Positions 23,084 to 29,196 of a stretch of 29,196 nt of DNA are shown in pieces. The stretch is from positions 1 to 29,196 of the IMG/VR virus record IMGVR_UViG_3300042564_007660; one strand, 5' to 3'. This DNA is from a virus. Made by a program: the position numbers and the translations under genes. Position 1 is the stretch's first letter. Every line of letters begins with the position of its first letter. The notes under the pieces were generated by a model. The model was given only the letters and a program-made list of their open reading frames with translations. It made no database searches and had not been told where the DNA came from.

Positions 23084-25399
23084 ATGAACAAAATGGAAAT
23101 CGTTAAAAGGAACGGAAGTACAATGGAGTTTAATCCATCTAAAATATTGACAAGGATAAAAAAACAATCTGAAGAATTGAAAGTAAATCCTGATGAATTA
23201 TTTATTAAGGTTACTCAAGGAATTGGAGATGGTATCAGTACAAATCAAATTGATGATTTAATTGCTATTACTTCAGATTCTTTGTCACATAAGCATCCAG
23301 ACTATTCAAAATTGGCTGCAAACATCTTTATATCAAGACTTCATAAGGAAACTGAAGAAAATTATTTTAAGCTTATAAAGAGGTTAAAAAACAATGGAAT
23401 TGTTAATGAAACCTTATATAACAAAGTAAAGGAAAATTTTGAAGTTATACAAAAAGCTATTGATTATAGTCGTGATTATATGTTTGACTATTTTGCATGC
23501 TCTCGTTTGAAAGAAATTTACCTTCTTAAGGAAAGAGATGAAATTGTCGAAAGACCACAACATATGTACATGAGAGTTGCTTTGACTGTTACAGAAACAA
23601 TTGAAGATGCACTTAAATATTACGAGTTAGTTTCAACACATAAAATTTCCCCTGCAACCCCAATCTCGATTAATGCTGGGACAAATGATCAAAGCATGAT
23701 TTCTTGCAATTTGACGATGAACAAAGGAGATAATACACCAGATTTGTTAAAAACTCTTGCGAATATTTCTATATCTTCTTCAAGAGCTGAAGGAATAGGT
23801 CTTGCATTACATAATATAAGAAGTAAAGAATCTTATGTTGGTAAAGGTGGAGGAAAAGCAGGTGGTCTTTTGAAGTATATGAAAGTTGTTAATGAATCCT
23901 TAAGATTTTGGAATCAAAAAGGTAAAAGACCAGGTGCTGCAGCAGTTTATTTAGAACCTTGGCATAAAGATGTAGCAGACCTTATTGAAATAAGAAAAGA
24001 AGGGGCTGATGAACTTAGAGCAAGAGATATGTTTGCTGCACTTTGGATTCCTGACAATTTTATGAGAGCTGTGGAATCTGATGGAGATTGGTATTTGTTC
24101 TGCCCAAATGATCTTCTTAAGAATGGAATAAAACCTCTTTGGGAAGTCTATGGTGAAGAGTATGAAGTAGAGTATAATAAAGCTGTTTCATTGGGTATCG
24201 GTAATAAAATTAAAGCTCAAAGTCTTTGGAAGAAAATTCTTGAGGCTCAGATTGAGACAGGTGTGCCTTATATGACATACAAAGACCATGTTAATCATAA
24301 AAGTAATCAGCAGAATATTGGTACTATCAAATCTTCAAATTTATGCGCAGAGATTAACTTATATAGCGATGCTGAAACTACAGCACAATGCGTTCTTTCT
24401 TCATTAGTATTACAGAAATTTGTCAATAATAAAGTTTACGATTTCAAAGGATTATATGATGCTGCATATGAAGTTGTAAAATCTTTAAACGTTTTAATTG
24501 ATGTAAACGATTTTTCAACTGAAGAAGCTAGAAAGGGTGCAACTGAACAAAGAGCTTTAGCAATAGGTGTTCAAGGTCTTGCAGATACTTTTGCATTGAT
24601 GGGATTTCCATTTACTTCTGAAGAAGCTAAAAAATTGAATAAAGATATATTTGAAACAATTTATTATGCTTCATTGAAATCTTCATGTGATTTAGCAAAA
24701 GAAAAAGATGAAACTTATAAGTTCTTCAAAGATTCACCATTTTCTAAAGGAATTTTACAATATGACATGTGGAATGTAACAGAATTATCTGGTCTTTGGG
24801 ATTGGGATTCTTTGAAAGAAGATATCGTAAAATACGGTGTCATGAATTCAACTTTAACTTCAACTATGCCAACAGCATCAAGTGCATCAATTATTGGCAG
24901 CACTGAAGCAATTGAGCCATTTTTCAGTAACATGTATATCAGAAAAGTTATTGGTGGAGAGCATATCGTTATTAACAAATATTTGATACAAGATTTGGAA
25001 GAATTAAGTCTTTGGAATGAATACATCAAAACAGAAATTATAAAAAATGATGGTTCTATCCAGGATATAAATGTGATTCCTCAAGAAATCAGAGAAAAGT
25101 ATAAGACTGTTTATGAAATTTCTCAAAAGGAACTTATAAATATGTCTGCAGAACGTGCGCCTTTTATCGATCAATCTCAAAGTTTGAACATCTTTATGAA
25201 GAATCCAACTGTAGGCAAACTAACTTCTTCACATTTTCATGGATGGAGGCTCGGATTGAAAACTGGGCAATATTATCTTAGAACAGATGCAATCACAATG
25301 TCAAGAAAACAATTGGCAATTGACGTTAAAACTGAAAATGAAGACACGTTAAAGAAACCTGAAAATTCACCTTTTGAATGTTTTGGATGTTCGGCATAA
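23084..25399 (+). CDS. nrdA: Class I ribonucleotide reductase large subunit
   Basis: This 771-residue protein carries an N-terminal ATP-cone-like region (about 5-90, VKRNGSTMEFNPSKILTRI), so allosteric overall activity control is likely. Catalytic residues are present: redox cysteine C208 (MISCNLTMN), thiyl cysteine and glutamate C421 and E423 (NLCAEI), second redox cysteine C436 (AQCVLSS), and the Tyr pair in GQYYLRTDA for radical transfer. The C-terminal CxxC shuttle (CFGCSA, C766 and C769) takes reducing power from thioredoxin or glutaredoxin. Length matches class Ia R1 enzymes. With nrdB it would supply dNTPs for phage replication. No intron or inserted endonuclease interrupts it. Confidence 0.96.
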   Translation: MNKMEIVKRNGSTMEFNPSKILTRIKKQSEELKVNPDELFIKVTQGIGDGISTNQIDDLIAITSDSLSHKHPDYSKLAANIFISRLHKETEENYFKLIKRLKNNGIVNETLYNKVKENFEVIQKAIDYSRDYMFDYFACSRLKEIYLLKERDEIVERPQHMYMRVALTVTETIEDALKYYELVSTHKISPATPISINAGTNDQSMISCNLTMNKGDNTPDLLKTLANISISSSRAEGIGLALHNIRSKESYVGKGGGKAGGLLKYMKVVNESLRFWNQKGKRPGAAAVYLEPWHKDVADLIEIRKEGADELRARDMFAALWIPDNFMRAVESDGDWYLFCPNDLLKNGIKPLWEVYGEEYEVEYNKAVSLGIGNKIKAQSLWKKILEAQIETGVPYMTYKDHVNHKSNQQNIGTIKSSNLCAEINLYSDAETTAQCVLSSLVLQKFVNNKVYDFKGLYDAAYEVVKSLNVLIDVNDFSTEEARKGATEQRALAIGVQGLADTFALMGFPFTSEEAKKLNKDIFETIYYASLKSSCDLAKEKDETYKFFKDSPFSKGILQYDMWNVTELSGLWDWDSLKEDIVKYGVMNSTLTSTMPTASSASIIGSTEAIEPFFSNMYIRKVIGGEHIVINKYLIQDLEELSLWNEYIKTEIIKNDGSIQDINVIPQEIREKYKTVYEISQKELINMSAERAPFIDQSQSLNIFMKNPTVGKLTSSHFHGWRLGLKTGQYYLRTDAITMSRKQLAIDVKTENEDTLKKPENSPFECFGCSA

Positions 25400-25412
25400 A
25401 ATTTTTAATAAA

Positions 25413-25437
25413 AAAGGGAGATTTTTAATCTCCCTTT
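25413..25437 (+). terminator. Hairpin terminator after nrdA
   Basis: AAAGGGAGAT (25413-25422) pairs with ATCTCCCTTT (25428-25437) over a TTTTA loop. The downstream T-tract is weak (GATATTTAT), but the A-run before the stem and T's after it allow termination in either direction. It lies 13 bases after the nrdA stop and just before a candidate promoter motif. Confidence 0.65.
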
Positions 25438-25439
25438 GA

Positions 25440-25452
25440 TATTTATATTAAA
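25440..25452 (+). promoter_or_regulatory. TATTTATATTAAA motif upstream of the 62-residue gene
   Basis: This differs by one base from the 13-mer at 1598-1610 and 15175-15187. It directly follows the hairpin after nrdA, where the transcript switches from nucleotide metabolism back to structural genes. Nine bases separate it from the ATG at 25462. Confidence 0.35.
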
Positions 25453-25461
25453 ATACTAACT

Positions 25462-25650
25462 ATGGCATTTTATAACATTAGAAGCTGTCCTGTTAATCAA
25501 GCTTGTAGAAGAAAAGACGTAAGAAATTTACTTCCAAGACAAAACGATATTGAATCACAAACAATTCTCAATATCTTAAAAGATTGTTGGGAAACACCAT
25601 CAGGCAGTTGTTGGCAAACTGCTTCTGGAAGTTCTTGGCGAGTAGCTTAA
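25462..25650 (+). CDS. 62-residue protein with Trp/Cys octapeptide repeats
   Basis: The protein starts MAFYNIRSCPVNQACRRKD and ends with repeated octapeptides: CWETPSGS (codons at 25585-25608), CWQTASGS (25609-25632), then a partial SWRVA. The two full DNA units use different codons for the same Ser and Gly residues, so the repeat looks conserved at protein level. Four cysteines and three tryptophans in 62 residues is unusual and could indicate metal binding, disulfides or an aromatic ligand-binding or packing strip. It is followed 20 bases later by the gp25-like wedge gene and shares its transcription unit, so a small virion or tail-assembly role is likely. No family is recognised. Confidence 0.55.
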   Translation: MAFYNIRSCPVNQACRRKDVRNLLPRQNDIESQTILNILKDCWETPSGSCWQTASGSSWRVA

Positions 25651-25670
25651 TCAATTTAAATATTTTATAT

Positions 25671-26054
25671 ATGGCAAATGAAAATAATCTTGGAATAACC
25701 TTTCCATATCAGGAAGATTTAACTGGTAAATTTTTAAGATTAAATCAAAATGATAAAGAAGAATTGAAAAGTAAATTAGCCCTCTTGATAACAACTCAAA
25801 GAGGGCAAAGGCTTTTTAATCCAGACTTTGGAATAAATATTGAACAATTCTTATTTCAACCTATGGATGATCAAACGTATAATGCTATACGAGACGAAAT
25901 CACCAGTAATGTTACAAGATTCATACCTTCATTGAAAATTGAAAGTATTCAAACGGATGTTAGCGAATCTCAAAAATTAGTAGGTCTTCAAATACGATAC
26001 TCAATTTCAGATGGAGTTATTAAGCAAACAGATGAACTTGCTATTTTATTCTAA
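25671..26054 (+). CDS. Baseplate wedge protein (GPW/gp25 family)
   Basis: The 127-residue protein from ATG 25671 (MANENNLGITFPY) shows the gp25/W core: a helix, then LLITTQRGQRLFNPDFGINIEQFLFQPMD, then a long helix with EITSNVTRFIPSLKIESI, and a closing pair of strands. The RG-R-x-x-NPDFG pattern is the family's hallmark. gp25 forms part of the inner baseplate that starts sheath contraction and is conserved in all contractile machines. The frame stays open upstream to a TTG at 25584, but that part (MLGNTIRQLLANCF) overlaps the repeat gene and looks out of frame; the ATG after an A/T-rich leader gives the usual family length. It lies about 10 kb from the main baseplate cluster. Confidence 0.88.
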   Translation: MANENNLGITFPYQEDLTGKFLRLNQNDKEELKSKLALLITTQRGQRLFNPDFGINIEQFLFQPMDDQTYNAIRDEITSNVTRFIPSLKIESIQTDVSESQKLVGLQIRYSISDGVIKQTDELAILF

Positions 26055-26075
26055 TGAAAGTTGAATATGTTGAAG

Positions 26076-26087
26076 TATTTATATAAA
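26076..26087 (+). promoter_or_regulatory. TATTTATATAAA motif upstream of the fibre-like gene
   Basis: This is another variant of the recurring A/T motif, in the 48-base gap between the gp25-like and fibre-like genes, 15 bases before the ATG at 26103. No hairpin terminator is seen in this gap, so it could also be an internal promoter or only a leader sequence. Confidence 0.28.
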
Positions 26088-26102
26088 AATAAATAAAAAC
26101 AA

Positions 26103-26645
26103 ATGAAACCGAACAATTTTCCCCTAAGACCGAGTTTAGATGGTTCTGAAGAACTTTATACACAGACAGGAGACGTAGCTCAAAAATTTACTTTAAATGA
26201 TTTAAAAGCTTATTTAGAAGCTTCTGAGTGGACTGAGGTAATTATAAATATTTCAAGTGCCCAAATACTTTCAATGGGAAGTAGTCCAATTCAATTGCTA
26301 CCTAATGCAGGTCTTAATAAATACTATATTTTTGAAGGCATTTTAGAATTTATAGGAAATAGTACTCAATATAGCATACCTGATTCTACATCTGCAATTA
26401 GAATTTATTATGACCAATCATTTAATGGAGCAGGATGTTATTTTAATAAGGCTTTTCTTTTATCTAAAGGTAGCAGTGTAATACCATTTAATTCTATACC
26501 TAATGTTGGCACAAATAATGCTCAAAACGGAATTGGTTTAAATAGTTCAATTTTTTTAAGCACCAATAATAGTGAAAACCCCACTAACGGTAATGGAACT
26601 ATTCGAATTATATTAAAATATAAAATAAAAACTTTTGGTGCATAA
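26103..26645 (+). CDS. Putative virion fibre-like or decoration protein
   Basis: The 180-residue protein begins with a short motif-like segment, LRPSLDGSEELYTQTGDVAQKFTLNDLKAYL. This resembles the N-terminal adaptor of phage tail-fibre and neck-fibre proteins, where a 'SGSEELY..Q.G...K.TL..L' unit attaches the fibre. The remainder is rich in Ser, Asn, Gly and hydrophobic beta-strand patterns (for example SAIRIYYDQSFNGAGCYF, GTIRIILKYKIKTFG) with few charges, like a trimeric or jelly-roll beta domain. It is the last plus-strand gene and ends 19 bases before the convergent phosphoesterase gene. The structural call is from composition and context; receptor binding is possible but not shown. Confidence 0.55.
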   Translation: MKPNNFPLRPSLDGSEELYTQTGDVAQKFTLNDLKAYLEASEWTEVIINISSAQILSMGSSPIQLLPNAGLNKYYIFEGILEFIGNSTQYSIPDSTSAIRIYYDQSFNGAGCYFNKAFLLSKGSSVIPFNSIPNVGTNNAQNGIGLNSSIFLSTNNSENPTNGNGTIRIILKYKIKTFGA

Positions 26646-26664
26646 ATTTATTCTAAAAAATTTT

Positions 26665-27363
26665 TCAATAGTAATAATTAGTATTTTTACTTTGGGTATA
26701 TTGTTTTGTATTAACATCCATCATAGTCAATTTACCACCACATTTTATACCTGTATCAACATTGATAAGGTTTGATACAAAATCAGGTTTAAAATTTCTT
26801 GTTGTAGAGTGACCGATAAAAATTTCATCGATAATTATTCCTGTGTCTTTAAACGATACAGGAATTTTTCTTTTTTGTTGATGATAAGTCTTTGCAAGGG
26901 AGTAAAGTTTTCTATTCAAAGCAAACTTTCTTCTTCTTTGGGAATCTATAGCTCTCTTAGGGTTAAATCCTCCATGTAAGAAGATTTTGTTATCATGTAC
27001 ATGATAGTAGTCAGCTTTTGAAAAATATCTCTTTAGATTGGAAATTATGTCAGGATTATTTAATTTCTCAATAGTGCTTGCTCCTCCTGAAGGAATCCAT
27101 TCTTCATTTATTGTTCCATATTTAAGAAACTCTATAAGGAAAAAATCGTGATTTCCTATGATGGGTATAAAGTTGTCAAAAGACAATAACAGTTCTAAGC
27201 ATTTGTCAAAATCAGGTAGTCCATCAGCTAAGTCACCAATGAAGATTATTTTATCATCACTTCTATTAACATTCCCTTTGGTTAATAAGTCTTCCAAAGG
27301 TAAATAAGCACCATGTATATCACCTATAACATAAGTCTTAAACCGCTTTGCTTTCTTCTTCAA
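26665..27363 (-). CDS. Calcineurin-like metallophosphoesterase
   Basis: The 232-residue protein has the two-metal phosphoesterase motifs in order: GDIHG (residues 14-18, D15 and H17), GDLADGLPD (D44), GNHD (70-73), IFLHGGFNP and FIGHSTT. It is close in length to lambda phosphatase (221 residues) but lacks the Arg of the usual GDxxDRG, so the substrate may be a nucleotide or another small phosphoester rather than phosphoprotein. The reading frame has no ATG in use. It starts at a TTG eight residues before the first conserved strand, and in the same frame the sequence just upstream reads ATG AAA TAG. The gene lies 24 bases after the helicase gene stop and is probably co-transcribed with it. A clean TTG start or a damaged ATG start are both possible. 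Confidence 0.8.
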   Translation of the reverse strand: MKKKAKRFKTYVIGDIHGAYLPLEDLLTKGNVNRSDDKIIFIGDLADGLPDFDKCLELLLSFDNFIPIIGNHDFFLIEFLKYGTINEEWIPSGGASTIEKLNNPDIISNLKRYFSKADYYHVHDNKIFLHGGFNPKRAIDSQRRRKFALNRKLYSLAKTYHQQKRKIPVSFKDTGIIIDEIFIGHSTTRNFKPDFVSNLINVDTGIKCGGKLTMMDVNTKQYTQSKNTNYYY

Positions 27364-27387
27364 AAAATGCTATTTCATATAAATAGC

Positions 27388-29196
27388 TTAGAACGGTTCA
27401 AATTCTTTGGTCATATTCATATAATAGTTTAAATCTTCTGATGAATCTTTAAGTTGACATTGGATAAGCTCTTCTTCAGTCATATCTTCATAATGCTTAT
27501 TAGATATGTCAATTTTTCTTAAAGGCTGGATTTCATATCCTTCAATTTCTTTAGGATACATAGAAGCAAATTTATACAAATACTCATTTCCGCTCTTAAT
27601 CTTTTTAACCCCAATTCTTTGGAAATCAAAATAGTCATGGACTAATTTTATAGCATTCCTAGATTCGAGTTTATACATTCCAAGAATTGGAAGCTTACTT
27701 CTTAATTCATTTATTTTTCTAGTAATTTCTGTATTTGATATAACAGCGTTTTCTTCAAACTTTTTATTAGCCCATTCTTCAAATTTCCAAGTGAAAGTTG
27801 CGACTTCATTAACAACTTTTATACCTCGTATAGCATAAAACAACCCTGCGTTTTCAAGCCTTTCTTCGACATCAAAATATGATTTGATAATTTCTAAAGT
27901 TCGATGTTCACTTTCTGAAGAAATATTTAGCTTTCTAAAGATGTCATTTAATATTTTGTTAATATCTGAAATGGTATAAAGTACAAAGGAGCCTGTGGCT
28001 TTTTCTTTCTCACGATTTTTCTTATAGAATTTTATAAGATGTTTGGCAGTTTCTGATGAATTGTCTACAGCCTTACTAAAAGCATTAATTTTTTTAGTTA
28101 TTTGAACATTAATTTGTCTAACAATCTTACTCCAAATTCTGTCACTCATATTATACTCTTTAATCCATTTTTCAACAAGTTCACATGAATCTTCAAAAGA
28201 TAACGAGTTACATAAATATTTTATTTTTGTCCTTAGTTTTACTTGATATTGAGCCCTTGGAAGTGATTCAAGGTTAAATACAACATCATCTTCTACTTTA
28301 TTACAACATTCAACCTCTCCTTCGATTTTTATTTCTTCAAGGATTTTCAATACATCTTGAACAAGCATTTCTTTCCTTTCAGATTTCAATGTCTTAAGAT
28401 TTGACTGTTCCTCTGGATGTATTTCCTCAAGAACAAACATTTCTTCTTTAAACTGCCAATTATATTCATAAAGCAATACCTTCATAAATTCAAAATTCTT
28501 GTTGGCATAGCGTTTTTCTTCAATATATGCCATATTTGCTATACTCAAATAGTCAATTTCCCAAACTCCATCCCTAACTCTATAAAGTTTACTTTTACCA
28601 AATAGTTGTTGATTGAATACTTTTATAGCAGATTTATAACTTACACTATCACCTGTTACATATGCCTTATTGAAAAGCTCTTTTCCAATATTGGCATTTT
28701 TAATATAGTTCTCTTGAAGATTAACAATATCGATGTGGTCAGTTTCAGACATATCTTCTGAATCCAATGGCTTGTAAACGTAAATCATTGAGTCATTCTC
28801 AACACTTTTCGTAAAAATGTTTCTCAATCGATTTACCATTTGCTCCATATTTGTAGCACTTTCGGCTGTCATAAAATGAACCGATTTAAAATCATTATTA
28901 TAGATATTAACACCCTCTACAATAACTGAAGTACAAATGACAATATCAACATTATCTCTGATTAATTCCTTTGTTGTGAGCATAGTAAAATCCTCACTAT
29001 TTTTTTCATCAGCATTAATACATACAATACGATCCTTCTTCCAACCTTTCATCACCAAATAATCAATCAACTCACCCATTTTACCTTCTTCCTTTTTATT
29101 CTGAAGATAAATCAGATTTTTACCACTTCTACTAAGATTTTTTTCAATAGCAAATAAAATATTGTTATATCTTACAGGAGTGCAATATTTGATTGG
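27388..29196 (-). CDS. SF2 helicase C-terminal part, cut by the window edge
   Basis: The frame is open to the last base of the window, giving 602 residues without the N-terminus. An internal ATG at 29079 is not the real start, because the upstream codons continue helicase-like sequence (KNLIYLQNKKE). Visible are motif IV-like KNLIYLQN, motif V-like DIVICTSVIVEGVNI and motif VI-like QMVNRLRN, the second RecA lobe of superfamily 2 helicases. The pattern VEGVNI...NMEQMVNRLR is the kind seen in origin-binding or DNA-repair helicases of large viruses. A long C-terminal extension of about 450 residues follows with no recognised domain but a possible winged-helix-like end (residues after RKINELRSKL). 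Walker A and B lie outside the window. It would be transcribed leftward with the phosphoesterase. Confidence 0.75.
   Translation of the reverse strand, partial: PIKYCTPVRYNNILFAIEKNLSRSGKNLIYLQNKKEEGKMGELIDYLVMKGWKKDRIVCINADEKNSEDFTMLTTKELIRDNVDIVICTSVIVEGVNIYNNDFKSVHFMTAESATNMEQMVNRLRNIFTKSVENDSMIYVYKPLDSEDMSETDHIDIVNLQENYIKNANIGKELFNKAYVTGDSVSYKSAIKVFNQQLFGKSKLYRVRDGVWEIDYLSIANMAYIEEKRYANKNFEFMKVLLYEYNWQFKEEMFVLEEIHPEEQSNLKTLKSERKEMLVQDVLKILEEIKIEGEVECCNKVEDDVVFNLESLPRAQYQVKLRTKIKYLCNSLSFEDSCELVEKWIKEYNMSDRIWSKIVRQINVQITKKINAFSKAVDNSSETAKHLIKFYKKNREKEKATGSFVLYTISDINKILNDIFRKLNISSESEHRTLEIIKSYFDVEERLENAGLFYAIRGIKVVNEVATFTWKFEEWANKKFEENAVISNTEITRKINELRSKLPILGMYKLESRNAIKLVHDYFDFQRIGVKKIKSGNEYLYKFASMYPKEIEGYEIQPLRKIDISNKHYEDMTEEELIQCQLKDSSEDLNYYMNMTKEFEPF

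Noticed and set aside
25584-25670. N-terminal extension of the gp25-like protein from a TTG
   Set aside because: It overlaps the repeat-coding end of the 62-residue gene, and the ATG at 25671 gives the normal family length and leader.
1-29196. tRNA genes, CRISPR arrays, insertion sequences or introns
   Set aside because: No cloverleaf-like segments, spaced direct repeats, transposase genes or interrupted conserved genes were seen by eye; a tRNA scan would be the decisive test.

Overview
This window is a segment of a large, AT-rich tailed-phage genome with a contractile (T4-type) tail. It carries a tail tube, tail-assembly chaperones, a tape measure, a multi-domain baseplate module and a gp25-like wedge, next to a T4-like replication and nucleotide module (single-stranded DNA-binding protein, 5'-3' flap exonuclease, DnaB/gp41-type helicase, class I ribonucleotide reductase). 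Start codons have A/T-rich leaders with essentially no Shine-Dalgarno sequence, which is typical of Bacteroidota genes. I therefore infer a myovirus infecting a Bacteroidota host. That host call is inference; no host gene is present.

Layout. (1) 1-8405: tail tube; a gp26-like protein with an overlapping +1-frame ORF, probably a frameshifted tail-assembly chaperone pair; tape measure; a 1450-residue baseplate protein containing an OmpA-like domain; a small LysM/gp53-like protein. (2) 8434-15167: a 1786-residue hub-like protein ending in an M15 zinc peptidase, a cysteine-free protein that resembles a degenerate NlpC/P60 fold, and an unknown protein coupled to it. (3) 15214-16258: two tiny genes and an acidic Ala/Pro-rich protein joined by ATGA start/stop overlaps. 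(4) 16337-22041: SSB, a possible UvsY-like mediator, a 79-residue protein flanked by two parS-like palindromes, flap exonuclease, an unknown protein and the replicative helicase. (5) 22110-25399: nrdB then nrdA. (6) 25462-26645: a 62-residue protein with Trp/Cys octapeptide repeats, a gp25-like wedge protein and a fibre-like protein. (7) 26665-29196, minus strand: a metallophosphoesterase and the C-terminal part of an SF2 helicase cut by the window edge.

Everything up to 26645 reads on the plus strand and then converges with the minus-strand pair. Strong hairpin terminators split the plus strand into units, and several units are followed at once by a recurring motif close to TATTTATAATAAA or TATAAATA just before the next start codon. 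This could be a late-promoter element.

How the parts fit together: regions 1, 2 and 6 would build the tail and cell-wall-penetrating baseplate; regions 4 and 5 would copy the genome and supply dNTPs. The most unusual features are the two near-consensus ParB-site palindromes, the OmpA-type domain inside a baseplate protein, the hub-peptidase fusion and the probable frameshifted chaperone. There are no gene-free stretches above about 110 bases, and I recognised no tRNA, CRISPR array or insertion sequence.
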